From NCBI GenBank assembly GCA_012744475.1, contig JAAYBV010000018.1, positions 62,001-126,000 on the forward strand: DNA of 64,000 nt, read 5' to 3'. Both the position numbers and the translations under genes were made by a program. Under the pieces are notes generated by a model that was not told the origin of the DNA, ran no database searches, and saw nothing but the letters and a program-made list of their open reading frames with translations. This DNA is from Phycisphaerae bacterium. GTDB lineage: Bacteria > Planctomycetota > Phycisphaerae > Sedimentisphaerales > Anaerobacaceae. Of the stretch, positions 33,360-41,183 are shown one piece after another (within the stretch, counting starts at the first letter, position 1; the number at the start of each line of letters is the position of its first letter).

Positions 33360-36188
33360 TTACCAAGGCACGGCCGGCGAGGCGCCCAGACCCGGACCGA
33401 GCAGGACCGCGTTGAGCAGCAGGCGCTGCTGGCCCGCCAGCCACATGCGGAACGTCGGATCGGTCGCGAAGAGGATCACCTGACCGCCGCCGCTCGACTC
33501 GACGGTGACATAGGCGCTGTCGGCCAGCCGCTCGCGGGCCTCGGGCCAGAGCAGGCCGCTGAGCCGCAGCCGGCCGGCCTCGGCCAGGCGAACGGGCGTG
33601 GCCGCTGGGTGTTTCGACAGAAAGACGCTCGAACCAAGGAACATGACCGGCAGCTTCTCGCCCAGTCCGTAGCCCAGCCAGTGCTCCGGATGGACCAGAC
33701 CCAGCACGAACGTGCCCGTCGGACTGAACAGACGCTGCCACTCGTCGGCACGCTTGAGCGCTTCGACGTCTTCTTTCTTCTTCGACTCGTCTGCCGGCTT
33801 CGCCTCGTCCTTCGTCGGCTCTTTGGCCTGCGGCGCCTGCCAGATCCGATTCGGATCGATCCGGACGTCCTGCGCGCTTCGCTCCCGCCCGACCGCCTCG
33901 CCATACACATCGAGCTGATCCAGGACATCGCGCCGCAAACGCACCGACGACAGTCCCCGCTCCTTCGCGGTCGCGAAGGCCGCCGAGCCGCCGATCGCGA
34001 TCAGGGTGCCGCCGCTCTGGACCCATCGCTTGATCTTTTCGACCGTTCCATCGGAGAGCACGCGTTCCAGACCGCCGCTGTCGGGCAGGATCAGCACGTT
34101 GTATTTGCGCAGATCGACGCTGCCCAGGTCCTGCACGTTGATCGGCGAGTTGCGCAAGCTCAGTTGATGGTCGAGCAGATACCAGACCGACCCGAACGAC
34201 GTCGAGCGAACGGGCCACTGCGAGGCGATCGCCACGCGCGGCGCCGTCAGCAGCTCGAACTTGCCGCTGCCCAGATCGGGCCCGTCCTCCACGAGTGCCG
34301 TGTCCACGGCGCGGACGGTGACGTCGAGGTCCGCCGTCGCCTGGCGCAGGAGGTCGGCGACGTCACCGGGGTTCTCGTGGCCGCGCAGCAGAATCGTGCC
34401 GGGTGGCAAAGTGGTCTCGCCAATTCGGAACGGCCGGATCGCGATGCGCGGGTGACATTCACTGCCGAACAGGCGGACCAGAACTCGATACACATCGGAA
34501 CTCTGAAAGTCGATCAGGTAGCCGTAGCGCGCCGCCTCCAACGAACCGGCGTCCCGGGCAGCGCGTTGAGGCTCCGCGTCAATTCCAACGTCGGATATCG
34601 CTTTGGCCCAGCAGGCATCCAGGCCGAAATTCATGGGAAGATTCCACGACGAGGCATCGTACAGCAGCGTCCCACGGCGGTTCTCCAGTTCCTTGCGCTC
34701 CTCGCGCAGAAAGCTCTCGGTCAGGTGCGGATCGAACTCGCACAAGGCGCGGAGCATCCGCTCGCGCGGCTGGTTCGAGCGGACCACGAGCGTTCCGGCC
34801 GGCAGCGTGCGGCTCTCGTGCGATTGGCCCCACAGGTCCGTCACGTTGTACGCCGGGAGGGCCGCCCGCGCGAATCCCACGTCGAGGCCCTGAAGCCGGA
34901 GCAGCGCGACGAAGCGATTCCACCTCGCCGTATCGGACGCCGGCGGCAGCAGGAACGCCTCGCCCGGCGTCTCGCCCGCCGCCGCCTCTCGCCGGTCGCG
35001 AAGGAAATCGCCGAGGATCTCGCTGCGGTTGGCGTAGAGCGTCTGGAGATTGGCCAGCGAGCTGACGATGTGATGGTGCACCGTTTCGCGGTAGGTGATC
35101 TCCTGGCCGGTCGGATGCTTGACGGATGCGGCGTCGGTCCGCGCCTGTTCGTAGAGCAGGCCGATCGCGCCCTGCAAGCTCGCCCAGGCGTTGGCGTAGA
35201 TGGGGCTCCATTCGGAGTACCAATCCTTGGTGTAGTAACTCCAGCCGTAGCGATTGAACGCCTCCGCCTGGTCGGCGCTGAATCGCGTTCGCCACGCGAG
35301 AACCGCTGGCGAGAGGTGAATGTTGATCGGGTCCCGCGGTGGATCGAACAGATATGTGTCGTACGCGCCCTGCTCGTGCGAGTCCACGAGCAGATGCGGA
35401 TTCCACGACAGGATGGCCTGGGCCAGCGGCGCCACCTCCGGCTGAAGGTGGACCAGCCAGTCGCGGTTCAGGTCGAACAGGTAATGGTTGCCGCGCCCGC
35501 GCGACCAGAGGGCCTGGTGCTGCATCGACTGGAGGTCGGGGCTGGAGACGGCGCCGGTGAGCTGCTGGAGGTGGCTGAGGTACCGCTCGCGCCCATCGGG
35601 ATTGACCAGCGGGTTGAGGTGGATCACCACCTGCCGGAGCAGATCGCGATCGGCGTCACTGCGCGAGGCCGCCAGATGATAGGCAACGAACATGGCGGCG
35701 TCGGTGCTCGACAGCTCGTCGCCATGGATGCTGTAGTTCATCCACGCGACCGCCGGAAGCTCGCCGGCCAGCCGATCGCCCTGTTCGCCGTCGTCGAGCG
35801 TGCGCGGATCGGCGAGCCGGGCGTTGTCCGCCTTGATCTGGTCGAGCCGCTCGTGGTTGGCCGGATCGGTGATCGTCAGATAGTACAGCGTCCGGCCCTC
35901 GTGCGTCCGACTGTAGCTCGTCAATGTCACCCGATTCGACGCCTCCGCCAGCGCGTGCAGATAGGCGACGAGCGCGTGATAGCGCACCGCCTTTTCGGCG
36001 ACGGCATGGCCCACAATCCTCTCCGGCGTCGGAATCGCCGGATCGTAGTCCGCGTCCGCCACGAACGGCGACGAAGCACCCTCGACCGCCCGCACCGGAC
36101 CGCCGAACCCCAACAAGGCACAGAACAAGAAGACCAGCGCAAGTCGACACCGATTCTCGACGCCCATCTCGTCACTCCCAAAACCCAT
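33360..36188 (-). CDS. Secreted M14-family zinc carboxypeptidase-like protein
   Basis: The protein has 942 residues from ATG 36188, which follows GCAGGAG; ATG 36167 is an alternative. A signal peptide spans about residues 15-37. The M14 domain has His155 and Glu158 in SIHGDELS, Asn-Pro and Arg in NPLVNPDGRER, third zinc His271 in DSHEQG and a probable catalytic Glu347 in GLLYEQAR. About 500 further residues follow, including a Rossmann-like glutamine-amidotransferase-type region (KYNVLILPDSGG, GTLIAIGGSAAFA) and a charged Lys/Glu/Asp linker near 780-810. Large planctomycete/Bacteroidetes M14 proteins have this form. It lies downstream of the GH172-type gene and may act on glycoproteins or peptidoglycan. 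Confidence 0.88.
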   Translation of the reverse strand: MGFGSDEMGVENRCRLALVFLFCALLGFGGPVRAVEGASSPFVADADYDPAIPTPERIVGHAVAEKAVRYHALVAYLHALAEASNRVTLTSYSRTHEGRTLYYLTITDPANHERLDQIKADNARLADPRTLDDGEQGDRLAGELPAVAWMNYSIHGDELSSTDAAMFVAYHLAASRSDADRDLLRQVVIHLNPLVNPDGRERYLSHLQQLTGAVSSPDLQSMQHQALWSRGRGNHYLFDLNRDWLVHLQPEVAPLAQAILSWNPHLLVDSHEQGAYDTYLFDPPRDPINIHLSPAVLAWRTRFSADQAEAFNRYGWSYYTKDWYSEWSPIYANAWASLQGAIGLLYEQARTDAASVKHPTGQEITYRETVHHHIVSSLANLQTLYANRSEILGDFLRDRREAAAGETPGEAFLLPPASDTARWNRFVALLRLQGLDVGFARAALPAYNVTDLWGQSHESRTLPAGTLVVRSNQPRERMLRALCEFDPHLTESFLREERKELENRRGTLLYDASSWNLPMNFGLDACWAKAISDVGIDAEPQRAARDAGSLEAARYGYLIDFQSSDVYRVLVRLFGSECHPRIAIRPFRIGETTLPPGTILLRGHENPGDVADLLRQATADLDVTVRAVDTALVEDGPDLGSGKFELLTAPRVAIASQWPVRSTSFGSVWYLLDHQLSLRNSPINVQDLGSVDLRKYNVLILPDSGGLERVLSDGTVEKIKRWVQSGGTLIAIGGSAAFATAKERGLSSVRLRRDVLDQLDVYGEAVGRERSAQDVRIDPNRIWQAPQAKEPTKDEAKPADESKKKEDVEALKRADEWQRLFSPTGTFVLGLVHPEHWLGYGLGEKLPVMFLGSSVFLSKHPAATPVRLAEAGRLRLSGLLWPEARERLADSAYVTVESSGGGQVILFATDPTFRMWLAGQQRLLLNAVLLGPGLGASPAVPW

Positions 36189-36208
36189 AATGAGTCTCCT
36201 GCCCGCTC

Positions 36209-36292
36209 GTAGTTCCGTAGGGTGTGCACCGCACACCTTCTTCTGGCGCCATAGAATTGGTGTGCAATGCACACCCTACGGGCTACGAACTA
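36209..36292. repeat. Dispersed palindrome family P, copy 1
   Basis: The left arm GTAGGGTGTGCACCGCACACC pairs with the right arm GGTGTGC...TGCACACCCTAC, and flanking GTAGTTC/GAACTAC extends the stem. The element fills the gap between the M14 and GH172 genes. Copy 2 lies at 38307-38383; partial copies lie near 30548, 40930, 53807 and 53907. Confidence 0.75.
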
Positions 36293-38287
36293 CTTCACGC
36301 GTTCGCAGATGATGTTCGTCAGGTCGAATCCCTGCATCTCGGATCGCTCGTTCTTGCCTACGATCTTGAACATCAGATTGTTGAAGCCCTGCTCCATCTG
36401 CATCGTGCCGACGAACTCGTCTTGCAGCGGCTTTGCCTCGGCGCTGTACAGGTCCACCTCTGGCCCGACGGGAACCTCGTCGACGAAGAGTTGCACCTTG
36501 CCCTGCTGCGGACCCTTGACCGCGTCGATGCTGACCTTGTACGTTCCGGCCGCCGGAATCTCGCACGTGAAACTGATGCTGTGCGCGCCGAACGACTCCT
36601 GGTCTTTGGCCCGCATCGAGAGGTAGCGAACCTCTTTGCCGTCGAAGGTCCGGCCCTCTTTGGTCAGCGTGGCGTTGCGCAGCGAGAACGAATAGATCGG
36701 GACGTTCCACCAGACCGCAAAGACGATCCGCGCGGGGTCCACCACACGCCGGTCCTTCGCCGCCGGCAAAGTGAAGTCGCACGTGGGCCTCTCCTGCGAG
36801 TACAGCAGGGTCAGGCCGCAATAGTCGTTCAGCAGGTCGTTGTTCGTCGGCGCGTGCTCGATGGTCTCGAGCAGACTCTTGCGGTAGGCGTAGGCGTCGC
36901 CGAGGAAGAGCCGATACGCCCCGGTCCGGCCGAGATGCTTCTTGTAGGCCAGGCAGCCGCTGAGCACGAACGACCGCCGCGTCTCCCACCGGCCCGGCAC
37001 ATCGTACCAGCCGCCGTTGTAGAAATCCTCCGAGCCGGTCCCGTGGATCACGAGCTGCCCGTCGATCGTCGTCTGATCGTCGCCTTCGAAGAAATACGTG
37101 TTGCCCGATTCGAGACCCTGCGACTGCTGCACCACGCCGACGAGGTGCCCGCGTCCTTTGGTCTCGATGAACGTGAAGGGCTTGCCCTTGGTTGTCGGGT
37201 TCTCGCGGCGCCACAGCGCGTAGAACTTGCCCTCGTTCGGCTTGCGCGCGACCGGGACGAACAGCACCTCCGCCTGCACGCTGACGCTGCGGTCCATCCC
37301 CGTCTCGGCGTACAGCTCGATCCGCGCCGACTTGTCGAACGGCATCGGGAAGTAGCAATAGTTCACGCCGTCGGCGGTGCCGAGCAGCAGCGATTTCGTC
37401 GCCGGCTCGCCCCAGGCATAGCCGAAGAAGTCGCCCGCCGGACTGAGAATCGCGGGCCGGCTGTCACCATCCCAGTAAGCCCGCAGCACAATGTCACGAC
37501 CCTTGCCCACGAGCGCCTCGGCCGGCGAGAGCCGAATGCCCACGATCCGCCCCGGCCGATCGACGCCGAAGACCGTCGTCGCCTGGCCCGCCTTGAGTGT
37601 CACCTTCGCAGTCTCCCGTTCGATCTTGGCGCCCTCCGGGCAGACATATGCGCTGATGTCCCGGCCCGCGGAGGCAAACAGCGTCCTGGCCTTCTCGATC
37701 TGCGCACGCTGCTCGGCGCTCGGCTTGGCGGTGAAGCTCTCGATGCCCATGCCATCGGGGTACGTCGCGTAGTTGATCTGGTAGAACTGCATCCGCTCGG
37801 CCCGGATGAAGACCTTGCACGATTTGGCGTAGGGCAGCGGGACGTAGCAGTAGAAGCCGCCGGCGCCGAAGCCGACCAGGGGCCGCTCGAACGCCGGATG
37901 CGTGCCCATGAACAGCTCGCGGAACTTCACGCGGATTCGCGGCTCGCTCTCGCCGTCGAAGTAGAACTCCATCACGTCATTGGTCGGCGTGGGCGTCCAG
38001 ATGCGGTAGATCACGCCGGGCCCTTCGAGGTCGGCCAGCACCAGCCCGCCCGGCTCCTTCCGCACAAAAGAGAACTGCCCGCCGAACCCGTCGTTGTTGC
38101 CTCCCGTCCGGTCGTAGCTCGACACCGATGCGACGTGGACCGATTCACGGAACATCGCCAGCCGGTCCAGCCGACACAGCTCCTCGATCCCCGGAACCCC
38201 ATCGCCCCGCGCCGCGCACGCTGCCGCCAACGCGAGCAAGCCAACGATCAGGAAACGAACCGCACGGAACGACAGAGGATCGCTCAT
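36290..38287 (-). CDS. Secreted DUF2961/GH172-family glycoside hydrolase
   Basis: The protein has 665 residues from ATG 38287, with GGGAG upstream. A signal peptide (FLIVGLLALAAACAARG) is followed by a DUF2961 core. Two jelly-roll-like halves are visible (GPGVIYRIWTPTPTNDVMEFYFDG and GVNYCYFPMPFDKSARIELYAE), and the active-site region is HGTGSEDFYNGGWYD, where the Glu corresponds to a catalytic Glu of GH172. Characterised GH172 enzymes act on difructose anhydrides, alpha-fructofuranosides and D-arabinofuranosides. A C-terminal ~130-residue carbohydrate-binding-like domain (AAGTYKVSIDAVKGP, KVQLFVDEVPVG) is shared with the fusion protein at 41184. Substrate unknown. Confidence 0.88.
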   Translation of the reverse strand: MSDPLSFRAVRFLIVGLLALAAACAARGDGVPGIEELCRLDRLAMFRESVHVASVSSYDRTGGNNDGFGGQFSFVRKEPGGLVLADLEGPGVIYRIWTPTPTNDVMEFYFDGESEPRIRVKFRELFMGTHPAFERPLVGFGAGGFYCYVPLPYAKSCKVFIRAERMQFYQINYATYPDGMGIESFTAKPSAEQRAQIEKARTLFASAGRDISAYVCPEGAKIERETAKVTLKAGQATTVFGVDRPGRIVGIRLSPAEALVGKGRDIVLRAYWDGDSRPAILSPAGDFFGYAWGEPATKSLLLGTADGVNYCYFPMPFDKSARIELYAETGMDRSVSVQAEVLFVPVARKPNEGKFYALWRRENPTTKGKPFTFIETKGRGHLVGVVQQSQGLESGNTYFFEGDDQTTIDGQLVIHGTGSEDFYNGGWYDVPGRWETRRSFVLSGCLAYKKHLGRTGAYRLFLGDAYAYRKSLLETIEHAPTNNDLLNDYCGLTLLYSQERPTCDFTLPAAKDRRVVDPARIVFAVWWNVPIYSFSLRNATLTKEGRTFDGKEVRYLSMRAKDQESFGAHSISFTCEIPAAGTYKVSIDAVKGPQQGKVQLFVDEVPVGPEVDLYSAEAKPLQDEFVGTMQMEQGFNNLMFKIVGKNERSEMQGFDLTNIICERVK

Positions 38288-38306
38288 TCTCTCAACTCCC
38301 TTCTTC

Positions 38307-38442
38307 GCACGTCGTAGGGTGTGCACCGCACACCTCCGCCCATCCATACGATGGAATTGGTGTGCCGTGCACACCCTACCCACTTCGCACCTGTTCGTGG
38401 TGACGCCGTCAGGCGGTATGCTCTCACGAGCACACTACAAAC
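38307..38442. repeat. Palindromes P copy 2 and R copy 2 side by side
   Basis: Family P (38307-38383) has arms GTAGGGTGTGCACCGCACACC and GGTGTGCCGTGCACACCCTAC. Family R (38393-38442) has arms GTTCGTGGTG and CACTACAAAC, with inner GCCGTCAGGCGG and GCTCTCACGAGC. Together they fill the upstream region of the GH172 gene. Confidence 0.75.
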
Positions 38443-38598
38443 GGATTCTACCGCACTCGCCGCCCCCTGGACAGCAAGAATAGGACCCATACGACCTATC
38501 CGCGCCGCCGCTCCCCCACGCGTCCGCCGGGCCTGTCCCTTGTGCCTCACTTGCCACCTAGGTGGCCGGCTGCGAACCGCAATACACGAGATACGACC

Positions 38599-38627
38599 TT
38601 GACTTTGCCGGGATTCCTCTGTAGACT
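38599..38627 (+). promoter_or_regulatory. Promoter of the HD-phosphohydrolase/YwgA operon
   Basis: TTGACT and TAGACT are separated by 17 bp. The leader to the ATG at 38898 is unusually long (about 265 nt) and contains no convincing ORF, so it may be regulatory. Confidence 0.6.
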
Positions 38628-38897
38628 CAATGGCAGGTGTGCGAAGGAGACCCATGCGTGGAGAGGCTCTAACAATTCGTCCCGCTGTTTCGAAGCCGCC
38701 CATCGCAGCGTGCGACAGGGATTTGGCGCTCGCCACGGGAGACAATCCCGTTCGCATGAGATGGGGTCCGCCTTCGTCTGTTGACGATGAGCCAGCGGAC
38801 GTGTCACTTGAGCGAATCAGATCTTCGAGCAGGGCTGGGTCGGCGAAGGGTGAGGGGCAAAACAGGGAGAATCGAAAGACAGGCTGAGGACAACAAC

Positions 38898-40280
38898 ATG
38901 GCCATTCAACTGCGCGATCCTGTCCATGGTTTCGTTAGGCTCGATCAGGAAGAAGTCAAGCTCCTGGACACACCCGCAATCCAGCGATTGCGAAGGATTC
39001 GTCAGCTGGCGATGGCCAACCTTGTCTATCCAGGGGCGCTTCATACTCGATTCGACCACTCGATTGGCGTTGCACACGTAGCCAGTCAAATGGCCAGGGA
39101 ACTGGAGCTGGACGAACATGAGGAGGTGAAATTGGTCCGCCTTGCTGGCCTGCTGCACGATGTCGGACATGGACCGTTCAGTCATGTCTCGGAAAAAGCC
39201 CTTGACACCTACGCCGACCGATCCAAGTTGAAGGGTGCGAAGAAGGCAGAGAAGATCCACGAATTGATCTCCGCCCAGATTATTCAGAACGACCGTGATA
39301 TCGTTCGCCTCCTGGGAGAAGAGCGGTGCCGACAGATCGTCGTCCTTTTGAGCCAAGGCCACGGACAGCCGGCGATGAAATCGATCGTGTCCGGTCCCCT
39401 CGACGCGGACAAGCAGGACTACCTGCTCCGGGACAGCCTTTTCTGTGGGGTCAAGTACGGTGTCTTCGACATCCATCAGATGCACCGTTCCCTAACGATC
39501 GAAGGCCCTAAGAATGAAAAACAACTGATGATCAAACAGGATGGAATCCATGCAGTCGAGCAGTACGTCCTGGCCAAGTACTATCTGACAACGAACGTCT
39601 ACAGGCACAAGGTCCGCCTGATAACGGATGAGATGATCGTCCGTGCCATCATGCTGGGTATAGAGAAAGACGAGATATCTGGACTGAAGAAGCTGTACAG
39701 CTATGATGGTACGGACGGATTCGTCAGGAATTATTGCACATGGGATGATGCCAGGTTTCTTCAAAAGTTCTGTGTTACCGCAAAGGCTGGCCGATGTCAG
39801 GCCATGCTGGCCAGGCTTCTGCATCGACGTCTTCTAAAGCGTATCTTCGATGCCCGTGCCAACGAATTCCCCGCAGAGATACGGGATAGGCTCAAGAGTC
39901 TGGTAGAACCTGACTCACGGCCTCTTCGAGAGCGCGCTGAGCGCGAGATCGCCAAGGCTCTGTCAAAATTGACCGCGACGCCCATTGACTCGGACGAGGT
40001 AATCGTTAACATCTTTAGCATCCGTTCCGTCCGAGAAACGTCTCGAAACGACGAAGCGGGCATCCTGGTGACCGGCCAGGAGCCCAAGCCGTTTGATCAG
40101 GTCTCAACGCTCTTTGCATCAATCAATGAGCAATATACAGATGAGTATGTCGAGGTCTACGCCCCAATGGAATGGAGCACAGACACAGACAAGGATCGCC
40201 TCCGTCGTGAGGCAAGAAAACCGATCCTCCGACTGATTGAGACTGCCTTTCAGGAGAAAGCCAAAGGAGGCAAGGCATGA
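38898..40280 (+). CDS. HD-domain phosphohydrolase (SAMHD1/YwfO/dGTPase-like)
   Basis: The protein has 460 residues from ATG 38898, with GAGGA upstream; a longer open frame lacks homology. The family start IQLRDPVHGFVRLDQEEVKL is clear. The metal site has His54 (TRFDHSIGVAH), His87-Asp88 (LLHDVGHGPFSH) and a downstream Asp in the DADKQDYLLRD region. Such proteins cleave dNTPs to nucleosides and triphosphate or hydrolyse related nucleotides, and some bacterial relatives restrict phage. The stop overlaps the next start as ATGA. In Bacillus the HD protein YwfO is likewise next to ywgA. The last ~60 residues are charged helix. Confidence 0.9.
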   Translation: MAIQLRDPVHGFVRLDQEEVKLLDTPAIQRLRRIRQLAMANLVYPGALHTRFDHSIGVAHVASQMARELELDEHEEVKLVRLAGLLHDVGHGPFSHVSEKALDTYADRSKLKGAKKAEKIHELISAQIIQNDRDIVRLLGEERCRQIVVLLSQGHGQPAMKSIVSGPLDADKQDYLLRDSLFCGVKYGVFDIHQMHRSLTIEGPKNEKQLMIKQDGIHAVEQYVLAKYYLTTNVYRHKVRLITDEMIVRAIMLGIEKDEISGLKKLYSYDGTDGFVRNYCTWDDARFLQKFCVTAKAGRCQAMLARLLHRRLLKRIFDARANEFPAEIRDRLKSLVEPDSRPLRERAEREIAKALSKLTATPIDSDEVIVNIFSIRSVRETSRNDEAGILVTGQEPKPFDQVSTLFASINEQYTDEYVEVYAPMEWSTDTDKDRLRREARKPILRLIETAFQEKAKGGKA

Positions 40281-40843
40281 ATACATATGATTTCGTCCAC
40301 CTAAGCCTACTGGCGATGGGCGGGTCTATCCGCGGGAAGACGAAACTCCAGAAGACCATCTATTTTTTGGGCAAGTTGAGTGGTTGCATTGACGAATTGG
40401 GCTATAGGCCCCACTATTATGGGCCTTATTCCCCAGACATTGCTGAAGCAGCGGACCGCCTTCGTTCCCTCGGATTTCTGAATCAAACCGTCAGCACGGG
40501 CGGGTGGGTTGACTCCCATGGCTTTGAGGTTGCACGGTATGACTTCTCCCTGAACGAAGATGGATGCAGGGTCGCTAAGGCAAAGGCCCGTCGTGAGTCC
40601 AAGCTGTGGAAGAAGCTGACGCAGGCAGCCAACGCCTTGAAAAAGGCCGGCAATGTCGACTATGTTGAACTCTCCATCGCGGCCAAGACGGATTTCATGC
40701 TCCGCAAGAAGGGGAAGGCCAAGATCGACGAATTGGTGAAGCTCGCTGGGGCCTTCGGATGGACCGTGAAGAAACCCGAGGTGGCGAAGGCAGCCAAGTT
40801 CCTTGAGAGTCTGGATTTGGTCGAGATTGCCGCCCAGGATTGA
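40277..40843 (+). CDS. YwgA-family protein
   Basis: The protein has 188 residues. ATG 40277 overlaps the HD gene stop. The N-terminal ~100 residues follow the YwgA/winged-helix pattern: KTKLQKTIYFLGKLSG, then GYRPHYYGPYSPDIAEA, with a KLQK helix and a GPYS motif as also seen in DUF4065/Panacea-like proteins. The rest is basic helix (KAKARRESKLWKKLTQA). It is probably a DNA- or protein-binding partner that controls or directs the HD phosphohydrolase. The preserved gene pair across distant phyla suggests a functional unit. Codon use is less GC-biased than in the neighbours, so transfer is possible. Confidence 0.75.
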   Translation: MNTYDFVHLSLLAMGGSIRGKTKLQKTIYFLGKLSGCIDELGYRPHYYGPYSPDIAEAADRLRSLGFLNQTVSTGGWVDSHGFEVARYDFSLNEDGCRVAKAKARRESKLWKKLTQAANALKKAGNVDYVELSIAAKTDFMLRKKGKAKIDELVKLAGAFGWTVKKPEVAKAAKFLESLDLVEIAAQD

Positions 40844-41016
40844 TCCTACGCTTCTCTATAGATCAGATACGCCTCGTTGTAACTACACTGAGGCGCATTT
40901 CGGGGGCGCTTTCCTTTCCGCAAATGGACTCGGTGTGCGGGGTACACCATACCCACTACCGCCTCTCAGATGCTCGTGACTATCCCGATGCGAACAGACA
41001 TCGGAACAGGACGCTC

Positions 41017-41066
41017 GTTTGTAGTGACGCCGTCAGGCGGTATGCTCTTGCGAGCACACTACGAAC
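41017..41066. repeat. Dispersed palindrome family R, copy 3
   Basis: Arms GTTTGTAGTG and CACTACGAAC flank GCCGTCAGGCGG and GCTCTTGCGAGC. It differs from copy 2 at only a few positions. It lies just before the promoter of the peptidase-GH172 fusion gene. Gap 40844-41016 otherwise holds only a degenerate P element near 40930. Confidence 0.75.
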
Positions 41067-41069
41067 GGG

Positions 41070-41098
41070 TTGCGGGGGCGGGGCGGGGGCGGCATAAT
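41070..41098 (+). promoter_or_regulatory. Candidate promoter of the peptidase-GH172 gene
   Basis: TTGCGG and CATAAT are separated by 17 bp of G-rich sequence, about 85 bp before the ATG. Confidence 0.4.
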
Positions 41099-41183
41099 GG
41101 CGGGGCGTCCGGGTGGCGAATTGTGGACGGGCGCGAGGTGTACGAGAAGGGGGCCGCGAGCCGGAGAAAGTGAGGAATCCTGC

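Noticed and set aside
33255-36212. 985-residue plus-strand open frame
   Set aside because: Antisense to the M14 peptidase; Arg/Gln/Leu-rich shadow with no motif.
38640-38887. Leader ORF before the HD gene
   Set aside because: Open frames exist in the 265-nt leader but lack a ribosome binding site and coding character; also a resemblance to the 57-63 kb promoter module is too weak to count.
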